NCBI GenBank assembly: GCA_965248155.1
Contig: CBDFIO010000002.1
Location: 124,001-188,000, forward strand
Source: RFSX01 sp965248155
GTDB taxonomy: Bacteria > Bacteroidota > Bacteroidia > Chitinophagales > Saprospiraceae
Reading direction: 5' to 3'
Length of the DNA stretch: 64,000 nt
Below are positions 17,842 through 28,700 of this stretch, in pieces. Below the pieces are notes generated by a model that searched no databases, was not told the DNA's origin, and saw nothing but the letters and a program-made list of their open reading frames with translations. A program made the translations under genes and the position numbers. Numbering within the stretch: position 1 is the first letter of the stretch; the number at the start of each line of letters is the position of its first letter.

Positions 17842-18603
17842 ATGAAAATTAAATTATCAAGTATCCTATTATTAATCCCATTCTTTGCTTTCGCTCAAAA
17901 TAATGAAGGGACCATCGTTTACACTGAAACAATGAAGCTTCAAATTGATATCCCTGATGAACATCGGGAACAATTCAAAGGTATGTTTCCAGAATCTACT
18001 TCAAGCAAAAAGGAATTGCTTTTCTCAGCTTCTGAGTCTATTTACAGAGATCAAAAAGGGCAAGACAAAGACGAGGTAATAGAAGCAGGAAGTGAAGAGT
18101 CAGGAATGCATATGAAAATGGTCATGTCAAGACCTGACAATCAGTTGTACAAAAATTTCGAAAAACAAGAATCCTATCAAAAGCAAGATCTCTTCGGTCG
18201 GAATTTTCTGGTAACCTCAGATATAAAAGACATGAAATGGAAGCTGATCAACGAAAGTAAAAACATCCTGGGTTTTAGTTGTATGAAAGCGACTTATACC
18301 AAAGATGACAAACTAGTTACTGCATGGTATTCAAGTGAGATTCCTGTAAATAACGGACCGAGTCACTATGGCCAATTACCGGGAATGATCCTTGAATTAG
18401 ATGTTGATGATGGGCAATCACATATTGTTGCTACAGAAATTAGTCTTAACAACTTAGCTGATGATGCTATCAATCCTCCAAAAAAAGGAAAGAAAGTTTC
18501 TCAGGAAGAATACGATAAGATTGCTGAGGAAAAAGAAAAAGAAATGGAAGAAGAATTTGGCAAAGGTGGTGGAAGAATGGTAATCAAACAAAGAGGACAC
18601 TAA
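17842..18603 (+). CDS. GLPGLI family secreted protein
   Basis: 253 residues with signal peptide (ILLLIPFFAFAQ). The family hallmark appears as YGQLPGMILELD, a variant of GLPGLI. Upstream is the KNILGFSCMKATY segment typical of the family, with its single Cys. The C-terminal 50 residues are Lys/Glu-rich and end in a Gly-rich tail. Function is unknown. In Bacteroidota these genes commonly sit next to outer-membrane beta-barrel receptors, as here (38 bp to the next gene), which suggests a periplasmic partner role. Confidence 0.88.
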   Translation: MKIKLSSILLLIPFFAFAQNNEGTIVYTETMKLQIDIPDEHREQFKGMFPESTSSKKELLFSASESIYRDQKGQDKDEVIEAGSEESGMHMKMVMSRPDNQLYKNFEKQESYQKQDLFGRNFLVTSDIKDMKWKLINESKNILGFSCMKATYTKDDKLVTAWYSSEIPVNNGPSHYGQLPGMILELDVDDGQSHIVATEISLNNLADDAINPPKKGKKVSQEEYDKIAEEKEKEMEEEFGKGGGRMVIKQRGH

Positions 18604-18641
18604 TCAAAGTATTAAGAATTTATCATCAAGACACGATAGAA

Positions 18642-21476
18642 ATGAAAAATATCCAATATCCAATAGTAAGAAACTTAGTTTTCAGTTTCCTGATGCTCGC
18701 TTGTTTGTCTCCTCTTCAAAGTCAAGACATCAAAGTTCGAGGTAGTGTAATCGATTCATCTGCTACACCTATGGTCGCTGCAACCGTAGTCCTTTTACAA
18801 CCGGCAGATTCTGTGATGTACACTTACGCAATCACTGGAAACATGGGTCAATTCGTAATGAACAATGTGGCTCCTGGAGAATACTATTTACAAATCTCTT
18901 ATATAGGATATGGAAATTTCAGACAACTGATAAAAGTAGAGCCATCCCCATCAGAGCAGAATCTGGGGGCCATATTTTTATCACCGGCAAATACACTTCT
19001 TGAAGAAATTGTTGTCAAGGCTGAGCATGTACCAATTATATTTAATAAAGATACAATTGAGTATAATGCTGATGCCTTTAAAACAAAACCAAATGCAGCA
19101 GTCGAAGATCTTCTTAGAAGACTACCCGGTGTCGAAGTGCAACGTGACGGAAGTGTAAAAGCACAAGGAGAAGATGTACAAAATGTTCTGGTTGACGGGA
19201 AAGAATTTTTTGGAAAAGACACCAAAATTGCAACTCAAAACCTTCCTGCTGATATTGTAGATAAAGTACAGGTTTACGATAAAAAATCTGAAATGGCAGA
19301 ATTTTCAGGTATTGATGATGGTAATGATGAAAAGACGATCAACCTTTCTTTAAAGGATGGCAAGAAAAAAGGCTATTTCGGCAATGTCGAAGCCGGTTTC
19401 GGTAGAGATGAACCAGGAGAAATAACAAAGGACAGTAGATATAAATCTAGGGCCAGCATCAACCGCTTCGATAACAAATTGCAGATGTCGATACTTGGAA
19501 TGAGCAACAACATTAATGATGCTGGCTTTTCTTTTAATGATTACATCAACTTTATGGGCGGTATTGGAAATTTTATGAGTGGTGGCAATATGAGCTTATC
19601 TGTCAATTCACAAGACTCAGGTATCCCATTAGGTTATAATAGTTCTCCTGGAATAACAAACACAGCCGCAGGTGGGTTTAATTTCAATTATGACTTCAAC
19701 GAAAAAACAGAATGGCAATCAAGCTATTTTATGAATAGAATTGACAATCGTACAATACAATCTATATCTAGTCAGAATATTTCTAAAGATCAAAGCTTTA
19801 ACAGGATTGAAGATTCAAACAAAAATAACATCAATTTAAATCATCGATTTAATTCATCGCTCCGTCTAAAGTTTGACACCAATGCCAACCTTACGTGGAT
19901 TAATAGATTATCATTTAATACTCGGGATTTTAATTCCACATCCAATCTGCAAACCTTAGGATTCAGTCAACAGTTAGAAAATGAAAGCTCCAACCTTTAT
20001 TCAACTGATGGCGATCAAATGAGTTGGTACAGTGGAATAACACTGCGAAAAAAACTGAATAAGCCCGGAAGGATAATCAGTGGAAATCTGGATTTAACTA
20101 TTGGAGATAATGATGATAATGTGTTGGTAGACAACATGACTACAATTTATGATAATGCACAAGGAGAATTTGTCAACAACATCTTACAGGATCAACAGTC
20201 TACCGAATCTCAGAACCAGTATAATTTGGGAATTAGCTATACGGAACCACTGGGAAAAAGGACTTATCTCGGATTAAATGCCAGAAGAAGCAACAACGAG
20301 AATGAAAGAATTCGAAATTACTATGATATCGATCCAAACAATCCATCAAGCAGAACATTAAATGTTTCTTTAAGTCAACAATATCTTAGAAACTATACAT
20401 ACAATCAGTTTGGTAGTTCGATACGCTACAATGGAAAAAAATTACGTTTTTCTACTGGTGCAAATTATCAAATGGCTGACTTAAATGGGAATATACTTTC
20501 CGAGCAAACAGAACTCAATAAACGTTTTAGCTATTTCCTTCCAAAAATGAATATTGAATATGAATTAGGAACTTCAAGGAACATAGAGTTTAGATATAGA
20601 ACAAGCGTTCAGGAACCAAGCTTACAACAACTTCAACCATTAGTGGATAATTCAAATCCACTGAATCTATACCAAGGAAATCCTGAACTAAAACCCGAAT
20701 ACAGCCATGATGCCAATATACATTTAATGCTGTTTGATCAATTTAGTTTTACCAGTTTCTTTGCAAGTATCAATGCACGTTATACAAAGAACAAAATTGT
20801 CAACAGTTCATTTATCGATGACCAATTTAGGCAAATAAATATTCCAATAAATAGTGATTATGCTTTTAACTCTAACGTATACGCAAGTTATGGAACACCA
20901 TTGAAATTTATCAAAAGTAAAATTTCACTCGATGCAAATCTTGGTTATGGCAAAGGCATTCTATTCATCAATGATCTTCAGAATAATACGAACAGGTGGG
21001 TCAATAACTACACTTTAACTTTAGAAAATAGAAAGAAAGAATTTATTGATGTCGCTATAGGAATGTCATTGGGAACGAGTCGTGTCTCTTATTCAGAAAG
21101 CTCTGAGTTTGATCAGAATTATTTCGATCAAACATATTTTTCAGACTTGACGCTTTATCTGCCTAAGAACTGGACTTTTGACAGTACAGTTGATTATACA
21201 CGATTTTCGGATGAATCATTTGGTTCCAAAGATGATCTCTTACTATGGCAACTAAAGTTATCTAAAAGCTTTTTGAAAAAGGATAGAGGCACATTAGAAT
21301 TGATTGTTTTTGATGTGTTGAATAAAAATCAAGGAATCAACAGAAATAACAGTCTCAATTATATTCAGGAAAGTCGCAGCAACGTCTTAGGAAGATATAT
21401 CATGGTTGGTTTCAACTATAAGCTTTCACAATTTGGTGGAAATGGACATATGGAAATAGAAACAACAAGGAGATAA
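18642..21476 (+). CDS. Large outer-membrane beta-barrel receptor with carboxypeptidase-like and plug domains
   Basis: 944 residues: signal peptide (FSFLMLACLSPLQSQ), a carboxypeptidase-regulatory-like beta-sandwich (about 28-115), a TonB-plug-like domain (about 125-230, with RLPGVEVQRDGSVKAQGEDVQNVLVDG), then a long Asn/Ser/Tyr-rich barrel to the C-terminus. It resembles the outer-membrane beta-barrel family related to TonB-dependent receptors. It forms an operon with the GLPGLI gene, so the two probably handle the same substrate or assembly. No substrate can be read from the sequence. Confidence 0.88.
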   Translation: MKNIQYPIVRNLVFSFLMLACLSPLQSQDIKVRGSVIDSSATPMVAATVVLLQPADSVMYTYAITGNMGQFVMNNVAPGEYYLQISYIGYGNFRQLIKVEPSPSEQNLGAIFLSPANTLLEEIVVKAEHVPIIFNKDTIEYNADAFKTKPNAAVEDLLRRLPGVEVQRDGSVKAQGEDVQNVLVDGKEFFGKDTKIATQNLPADIVDKVQVYDKKSEMAEFSGIDDGNDEKTINLSLKDGKKKGYFGNVEAGFGRDEPGEITKDSRYKSRASINRFDNKLQMSILGMSNNINDAGFSFNDYINFMGGIGNFMSGGNMSLSVNSQDSGIPLGYNSSPGITNTAAGGFNFNYDFNEKTEWQSSYFMNRIDNRTIQSISSQNISKDQSFNRIEDSNKNNINLNHRFNSSLRLKFDTNANLTWINRLSFNTRDFNSTSNLQTLGFSQQLENESSNLYSTDGDQMSWYSGITLRKKLNKPGRIISGNLDLTIGDNDDNVLVDNMTTIYDNAQGEFVNNILQDQQSTESQNQYNLGISYTEPLGKRTYLGLNARRSNNENERIRNYYDIDPNNPSSRTLNVSLSQQYLRNYTYNQFGSSIRYNGKKLRFSTGANYQMADLNGNILSEQTELNKRFSYFLPKMNIEYELGTSRNIEFRYRTSVQEPSLQQLQPLVDNSNPLNLYQGNPELKPEYSHDANIHLMLFDQFSFTSFFASINARYTKNKIVNSSFIDDQFRQINIPINSDYAFNSNVYASYGTPLKFIKSKISLDANLGYGKGILFINDLQNNTNRWVNNYTLTLENRKKEFIDVAIGMSLGTSRVSYSESSEFDQNYFDQTYFSDLTLYLPKNWTFDSTVDYTRFSDESFGSKDDLLLWQLKLSKSFLKKDRGTLELIVFDVLNKNQGINRNNSLNYIQESRSNVLGRYIMVGFNYKLSQFGGNGHMEIETTRR

Positions 21477-21544
21477 GTAACTCTGATAAAAAGTACTTAG
21501 GTCTTAGACGTTTCTTTCTATTGTTTTAACTATTTTCATCCCTG

Positions 21545-23878
21545 ATGAAAAACAGCCATGGAATATTAAGCACTTGCCTTCTTTGTTTTTTATTCCTTGT
21601 CATTTTTTACAATCCTATTCTGTTTTCTCCCAACGACCATATGCTTTCTACTCAGGTCGATGGTCTGAATAACTATTACAGTTTTGCCTATCATATCAAA
21701 CACGATAAAGATTATTGGCAATTCGATGGAATGAAGTACCCTTTTGGTGAAACACTTCAATATGTAGATGCTGCTCCTATTCTGTCTACCACATTAAAGT
21801 TTATTTCCAATAACATTGTAGATATCAGCGACTATAGCGTAGGTATTTTCAATTGTTTAATGCTCTTGTCACTTATTTTATGTGCTTTATTTTTCTATCT
21901 GATATTGAGGTCCTTTGATATTCCCATACTGGTCAGTAGTCTGGCTTCATTTGGAATCACCATGCTCTCGACACAGAGCATGATCTGGTTATACGGACAT
22001 TATGCTTTGTCTTTCTCTGTTTCCTTTCCAATTACATGGTACTTATTGATTCAATTTTTTAAAACTTCAAAAAGGCTTAAATATTCATTATTAATTGCAG
22101 CAAATACGAGCTTTTGGTTCCTTGTTCATAATTACCTGGGAATGATGGCCCTTCTATTTACTGCAGGATGCTTATTAACAAGAGCCATTCAAAAACTTCC
22201 TAAAAGTGCTAAAGTGAAGCATAACTATTTGTTTGCTTCTTCACAGATTATCTTGCCGCCTCTATTTATTTTATTAATCCTATCCTTTACAAATCAACAT
22301 TTTGACAGATACCAATGGCCTATGGTTATGGATTTCAAGGCATCAATGTGGTCCTTACTTTTCCCGGAGCATAGTTTCTTAAAACCCATCGCCTCAGGAA
22401 TCAGTGATGTTTTCGGGATGACATATCCTCTTACTCAAAGCTGGCAACTTGTTGGAAATTACCTTGGAATATCGACAATAATAATATTGACTTCCGCTTT
22501 GATTTATGGAATTAAATTGATGAGTTTGGACTGGAAAAAAGCAAGTTACTCTATCCTTTCAAATTCATTTACGCCTTATTTCGTATCGTCTTTTATATTG
22601 CTGTTATATGCTATGGCTATTCCGTGGTCTTTTGGACTAGGACCACTTATGGATAGTCTCCCATTAGTAAATCAATTTATTGGGCTAGGTAGATTCGCAT
22701 GGCCATTTTATTATGTAGCTACTGTATTTGGAATATTCTTTTTATTTAAACTATTAAAAAATTCGTCTGCGGTAAAAGTTGCATTTATTGCTATTGCATT
22801 TATGATTTTGGAATCCTGGACAATGCACAAAAGCATATCTAATGAGGTGACCAGCCATGCCAATAGTTTTAAAATGGACTTAAACGCTGAAGCTCCATTA
22901 GCACTTGTTTCAAATCTTAATAAGGATCAATTTCAAGCTATTATTCCACTTCCTTTTTATTATAAATGGAATACGCCATTTCTATATGATGGTACCGAGA
23001 AGTCTGAAAATCTATCTATAAGTCTCTCCTACCTGACAGGAATTCCTCTTGCATCAGCATTTCTCGCCAGACCATCGATTAGCGAAGGAAGTCAAATAAT
23101 ATCCATGTTTTCTCCCAGCTATCATAAAGAGCAGTTATTAGCTTCTATAAATATTGAAAAACCCTATTTGGTTCTTTGGACCAAGGAAGAGTTAGCATAT
23201 CTAGAAGAACAATTATTATCCAAATGTAAATTAGTGTATGAGCATAGAGACTATGCCGTTTTTCATATCATGCCAATAGACGTTTTTGGATTCAATGAAC
23301 AAGAGTTCATGGATGATTTTGTGACCATCATAGATTCTTTGGATATCAATACAGCCTCCGGTTATTATTATTCTGAAAGTTCATCACCAAGTTTATACCA
23401 TGGGTTTAACCAAATTACAAGCAAACATACTTTGCGGGGGGATGGGGCCTTTACGGGCAGCAAAGATCAGGCTCATATCATATATGAAACATTGCCCGGT
23501 CAATTACCTGCGAACCGTAGTTTCAATTTGAGTTTTTGGTTTTATAATGAGTTTCATCAAAATGATTTTTGCACTATGTGGCTTGAAATAATTGACGATC
23601 AAAATAGAATTATCGAGTCCTTTAGTTTCCAGCCTGCCCGAGCAAAAGTATTTGAAAATGGTTGGGCTTTAAATGAGTATAACTTTATACTTAAGGAAGA
23701 TACTTATAGAATGAGGCTAAGAAGTTTTGGAGAAAATATTCTAGAAAACAATATTTATATAGATGAGCTACTCATCAGACCTACTTATAGTCAGTTGTAT
23801 AAAATAGAACTCGACAAGGAAGGAAAAACGAATTATATCATTAATAATAGCTGTTATTTCTCGTTAGAAGGTCAATAA
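21545..23878 (+). CDS. Polytopic membrane protein with C-terminal extracytoplasmic domain, GT-C-like
   Basis: 777 residues. The N-terminal 430 residues contain about 10-11 hydrophobic segments. The first extracytoplasmic loop has a DG-rich stretch (STQVDGLNNYY) and large lumenal loops follow. From about residue 440 to the end it is soluble and, in the last 180 residues, jelly-roll-like (NLSFWFYNEF, TYRMRLRSFG). The layout resembles GT-C glycosyltransferases of YfhO or PMT type, which use polyprenyl-linked sugars, but I recognise no family-specific motif. It lies 68 bp after the receptor gene, possibly the same transcript. Confidence 0.55.
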   Translation: MKNSHGILSTCLLCFLFLVIFYNPILFSPNDHMLSTQVDGLNNYYSFAYHIKHDKDYWQFDGMKYPFGETLQYVDAAPILSTTLKFISNNIVDISDYSVGIFNCLMLLSLILCALFFYLILRSFDIPILVSSLASFGITMLSTQSMIWLYGHYALSFSVSFPITWYLLIQFFKTSKRLKYSLLIAANTSFWFLVHNYLGMMALLFTAGCLLTRAIQKLPKSAKVKHNYLFASSQIILPPLFILLILSFTNQHFDRYQWPMVMDFKASMWSLLFPEHSFLKPIASGISDVFGMTYPLTQSWQLVGNYLGISTIIILTSALIYGIKLMSLDWKKASYSILSNSFTPYFVSSFILLLYAMAIPWSFGLGPLMDSLPLVNQFIGLGRFAWPFYYVATVFGIFFLFKLLKNSSAVKVAFIAIAFMILESWTMHKSISNEVTSHANSFKMDLNAEAPLALVSNLNKDQFQAIIPLPFYYKWNTPFLYDGTEKSENLSISLSYLTGIPLASAFLARPSISEGSQIISMFSPSYHKEQLLASINIEKPYLVLWTKEELAYLEEQLLSKCKLVYEHRDYAVFHIMPIDVFGFNEQEFMDDFVTIIDSLDINTASGYYYSESSSPSLYHGFNQITSKHTLRGDGAFTGSKDQAHIIYETLPGQLPANRSFNLSFWFYNEFHQNDFCTMWLEIIDDQNRIIESFSFQPARAKVFENGWALNEYNFILKEDTYRMRLRSFGENILENNIYIDELLIRPTYSQLYKIELDKEGKTNYIINNSCYFSLEGQ

Positions 23879-23950
23879 CTTCTCGTTTCTTCATATATTC
23901 TAGACTGATTTAATAGATTTTTATTAATGATGCTCTAAAATAACCAAGCC

Positions 23951-24076
23951 ATGAAAACCACAATCTTGAATGGAAGTCATGATATTAATAATATAAGTGG
24001 AACTGCTACTCTAATGACAGGAACAAATGGTAAGCAACATTACTCCAAAATAATTCTTGAAGAAGTTTTCCAATAG
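23951..24076 (+). CDS. Possible 41-residue protein
   Basis: ATG 23951 to TAG 24076, starting MKTTILNGSHDIN. It is polar and has no membrane segment. It lies in the 221-bp gap between two convergent genes, with no clear ribosome site or homologue known to me. It could be chance. Confidence 0.25.
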   Translation: MKTTILNGSHDINNISGTATLMTGTNGKQHYSKIILEEVFQ

Positions 24077-24099
24077 AAATAGATTCAAGTATTTATCTT

Positions 24100-25776
24100 T
24101 TATCTTATCATGTCCAGGAGATCGCCTTTATTGGAAGTTATCTCCCAATGACCCAATGAGATCGGTATATTTCCAATCGCATTTAATTGGTCAAAAAAGT
24201 CCATTATTCTGAATGTTTCATTCTTTGATTCCTTCATCCTTGCATATTCAGCCATTGCATTTTCGATAAGATATTTGCCAGTAATATAACTTGTCCCATA
24301 ACCGGGTTGTCGTAAGTATAAATGCTGTTCAAAAATCAACAACTCTTTCTCAGTTTTCATCCAACCACGAGGTGTATAATCAGAATGAATCTTCCCGGCT
24401 TCTTCCATCGTCATTTCGTTAGCATGAGCATAAAGAGAACCCAGACCTCTTGCAGCCCGCTGAGCAATCATGATATAAACAATTTCTCTGACTCTGGGGT
24501 TGTCATCGTACAAACCGGCTTGCATATAAATTTCTTCAACAGCTGTTGCCATCCCTTCATTCCTGGAGTCAAAAATATTGTACAATAATGGGTGCCGACG
24601 TATTTCGCTTCTATGAGGTTCGTTTTTCATTTGTGCCAACTCAAACCAATGGTAAAAATGTGAGTAAAGTGGTCTGGGATCATAGTGTGCTGTTATCCAG
24701 AAAAAATGTCGATTTTCCTTGGGTACAAATTGACCCAGGTGTTCCCGCATTGCCGGTTCAAAATATTCCTTAACAGTGACCATATCTTCTTGCTCCAGAA
24801 AATTCATTAAACTTTGTGCTGATTTCTCAGCTAGCATTTCAAATGCCTCAGGTGTATTGGCCTCTAATAGTTCCGGTAGTTTTCTATTTCGATGTTCTTC
24901 TAATTTTAAAGATGACCATGCACGTGCCAATTCATTTTTGAGTATCATGACTTCATCTTCCCAGGTCAATGGAACCAGATGGACATTTTGAAGGTGCCAA
25001 GTATAATGTTCTTTTCCAATCCCCGAAGGTCCAGTTTTTGATTTGGCTTCATTTTCCAACCATTCTACCAAGTCTTTGGTAGCATTGATGGCAGTCTTTA
25101 TTTCAGAAACCAATTCGTCATCATTATTAACTCCGTCATAATTCAAAATAGACTTTAAATCTTCGATTTGAAATCGTATGTCACGAATACCGGTGATCCA
25201 AAGGTCCTTAGCATTACCAGTTAAATTGAGTTTGGCCTGTTTATTCAGAGGAGCAATAACTTTTAGATCTTTAATTAATGCGTTTCTTTCTGATGGACTC
25301 AAAGGAAATGAGTAGCTCCAAATATCGGTGACTGCATGGTGTGTTGGGCCTTCATGAGCCGGGGTATCACTTCGATAAGTCCAGAGTGACTTATAAAACG
25401 CAGGATCACGCACCCATGGTTGGAGTACTCTTTGGTTGAAGTCATAGCCATTCATCTCAGCCCATACAATATGCCAATCTACTTGTTGCTCAATCAACCA
25501 GTTGGAGGTATCTATTGCCATTAAGGAAGCCTTTAATCGCGTAAATTCCGGATGACGTTTATTAAAAGTTTCTGCCGTATAATCTGGAGCACCATCTCGA
25601 AGAGGTGGTGTCTCAAATGCTCGCCATTCTTTAAACAGAGTAACAAGTTGTGAGTATTTGCTTGACATAACTGTTCGTTTTTTATCCTCGTATTGTTGAC
25701 AATACAAATGACTTAAAATGCATATCGACAGTGCAAGGACAATTGATACTTTAGTAATGAGTCTTAAATCTTGCAT
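24100..25776 (-). CDS. Secreted DUF885-like protein
   Basis: 558 residues with signal peptide (KVSIVLALSICILSHLYCQ; the Cys could be a lipobox). The rest is helical with alternating basic and aromatic motifs such as IWSYSFPLSPSERNALI, IKDLVEWLE-like segments, YTWHLQNVHLVPLTWEDEV, and NEGMATAVEEIYMQAGL near residue 400. This recalls the helical DUF885 / M32-M3-like scaffold, but the classical HExxH is not seen, so enzymatic activity is uncertain. It lies 4 bp after the propeller gene and forms an operon with it. Confidence 0.55.
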   Translation of the reverse strand: MQDLRLITKVSIVLALSICILSHLYCQQYEDKKRTVMSSKYSQLVTLFKEWRAFETPPLRDGAPDYTAETFNKRHPEFTRLKASLMAIDTSNWLIEQQVDWHIVWAEMNGYDFNQRVLQPWVRDPAFYKSLWTYRSDTPAHEGPTHHAVTDIWSYSFPLSPSERNALIKDLKVIAPLNKQAKLNLTGNAKDLWITGIRDIRFQIEDLKSILNYDGVNNDDELVSEIKTAINATKDLVEWLENEAKSKTGPSGIGKEHYTWHLQNVHLVPLTWEDEVMILKNELARAWSSLKLEEHRNRKLPELLEANTPEAFEMLAEKSAQSLMNFLEQEDMVTVKEYFEPAMREHLGQFVPKENRHFFWITAHYDPRPLYSHFYHWFELAQMKNEPHRSEIRRHPLLYNIFDSRNEGMATAVEEIYMQAGLYDDNPRVREIVYIMIAQRAARGLGSLYAHANEMTMEEAGKIHSDYTPRGWMKTEKELLIFEQHLYLRQPGYGTSYITGKYLIENAMAEYARMKESKNETFRIMDFFDQLNAIGNIPISLGHWEITSNKGDLLDMIR

Positions 25777-25780
25777 TATT

Positions 25781-28700
25781 TTAATTGAGTAATAGTTTAT
25801 ACATATTCATCAGAACATCCATCCTCTCATTCAACTGAAGCACTGCTTCTACAGCGGATTCTGTAGGTCGGGCATCAGCTACTTGTAAAATCACCTGCAT
25901 GTATAAATACTTTTCCTGCAAGCTAACTAGCGTTTCTTTGTCTGCAGGTGCTTTTGAGATACTCCCGTAAAGGATGTCTCCATCTCCAGGCAATCCTATG
26001 CCTCTCAATTTTTGTAAATTCTCTTTTATCTCCTTTTCCAAGTCTGCTCCATCCTCTTTCATCTTTCTATCAATGGCATCACGGGCGGCTTGTAAACTAT
26101 TAAAATTATTATAGCACTCTAATGACAGTTTCGTTTGCTGTTGTAAATCTTCTGCTTTAATATCTATCCTTGGATCCAGACGCACCTGAATCATTTGTGA
26201 ACTTATTTTATCATCCACTGTCAATTTAACTGTATAGATACCGGGATGAACAAATGGCCCCAATGGTCCTCGTGGTGTGTCCTTATATACTGCAGCGATT
26301 GAAAATCCTTTCCTGGTGCCAGCAGGCTCTCTGTATCTCAAATCCCAGATCACTCTGTGATGTCCTGCAGATGTACTTACTTTCTGATCGGGTCGTATCC
26401 AGTAAGTGGGGTGAGGCAACAAGGATGTATCGACAGCAATTGGAGGATCATCACTTGAATACCATTGAATTAATTTATTTTTCTGATCAAAGATTTCGAG
26501 TTTGACTAATTCTGCTTCCTTCGGAAGTATATAATCTAAAATTGCGCCATCCGGTGGATTTTTTCCAGTGGGTTCTTCTGGCGGTAAAGGGGTATCACTG
26601 AACATATTATGACGTACTCGGGTTGCCATTGACGGTTCTAATAATAATGGGACTTCAGAATTGTTGCTGAGAGCTTGATTTCGTAAAGGAGAGATTTCAT
26701 CCAGGATCCAGATTGAACGACCATGACTGCCTATGACCAAATCATTTTCATGAATAAGCAAATCCCTAATAGATGTAGCCGGCATATTAAGACGTAAAGA
26801 TTTCCAATCATTGCCATCATTTATTGAATAATAAACTTCACGCTCCGTTCCGGCAAATAGCAAGCCTTCTTTTTTCGGATCTTCACGGACAACATTCACC
26901 GGGCCATTGGGATTCATTCCTTCACAAATCTTTTGCCAGCTAGCTCCCTTATCTCTCGTTTTGAAAACAAGAGGGTGCATATTGTCCTTTCTTATGGCAT
27001 TGACAGCAATGTAGGCTGTATTTTCGTCAAAGTGTCCGGCATCGATTTGTGAAATCTTATCCCATGAAGACAACTCAGAAGGTGTAACATCTTTCCAGTT
27101 TTCTCCACCATCAGTTGTAATATGAACCAGACCATCATCGGTACCTGCCCAGATGATATTTTTATTCAATGGCGAAGGAGCCAAGGCATATATGATAGCA
27201 CGTTGTGGCATCGTCTCATAGTTCGAAACTTTAAAGTCACCGACACTGGTTGGAACTTCAGGTTGCTTCCTTGTAAGGTCCGGACTTATTGTTCGCCATG
27301 TATGTCCTCCATTCCTGGTTTTCCATAATTTATTCGTTGCAAAGAGTAAGACTTTATCATCAGCAGGATGAAACATCAAGGGCATAGTCCGTAAAAATCT
27401 TGTATCTCCAGATCTCAATATTTCGGGAGCAACATTTTGAGATTGTCCAGTTTTCTTATTGAATCGAATGACCCTGCCTCCATAAACGATATTAGGGTCA
27501 TTAGGGTCGGGAGCGAGGTAGGCATATTCATCGGCTCCCATACCAATCCAGTCCCGAAAACTTATTTGTCCTCCATTGCCACGACTGGCAATGCCAATGG
27601 CACCACTCTCTTGTTGGCCTCCGTAGATCCAGTAAGGAAATTGATTATCTGTCGTCACATGATACATTTGTGCCGTCGGCTGATTATACCACGAGCTCCA
27701 AGATTTTCCACCATTTACTGTAATAGTAGCTCCCTGATCAGCTGCAAACAACATAATATCAGGCTGTAAGGGGTTGATCCATATGCGGTGGTAATCATCT
27801 CCTCCTGGAGCACCTTTGATCGAAGTCCAACTCATTCCACCATCTACAGATTTATAAGCGGCTATATTCCCTGAGTACAAGATATTTTCGTCCAAAGGAT
27901 GGACTTTGAGTTCTGCAAAATCACTTCCTCGCCCCCAAACTCTGTAATTTTTATGAACAAGTTTCCAGCTTTCTCCGGCGTCATCACTTCGATATACTCC
28001 TCCATTTACTCGTGCATCCACAGTCGCATAAATTCGATTGGGATTACTTGGTGCGATACCTACGCCTATGCGACCTAAACCTTCTTTAGCTGTTGGAAGA
28101 CCTTTTTTTAATTGTCGCCAGGATGTACCGCCGTCGGTAGATTTATATAAGCCACTATTCGGTCCAGAAAATTTAGCATTCTCCCAAGGACCTTCCTGAT
28201 GTTCCCACATATCCGCATAAATTATGTTAGGGTTGACCGGGTCAAACTCTACCTGAACGGATCCAGTATTATGATTGATGTAAAGCACTTTTTCCCATTC
28301 ATCACCACCATTTGTGGTTCTAAATACACCACGCATTTCATTGGCTCCGTAGGGATGGCCTAAGCCGGCTACAAACACGATATCTGGATTTTCAGGATGG
28401 ACTATTACCCGTGCAATTTGTTGAATATCACCAAGACCGATATGTTGCCAATTTTTACCACCATCTACAGATTTGAACATACCATCTCCCACCGATAAAT
28501 CCGGTCTGTGTAAGCCTTCGCCGGTTCCTACATATATGATATCAGTGTGTGATGGAGAGACTGCCAAATCACCAACCGAACCGGTAGGCGCATCATCAAA
28601 TATTGGATTCCAGGTTCTTCCATAATCATCGGTTTTCCAAACACCTCCATTGTTTACACCCATATAAAACACATTGGGTTGAGTCGGAATTCCTACAGCT

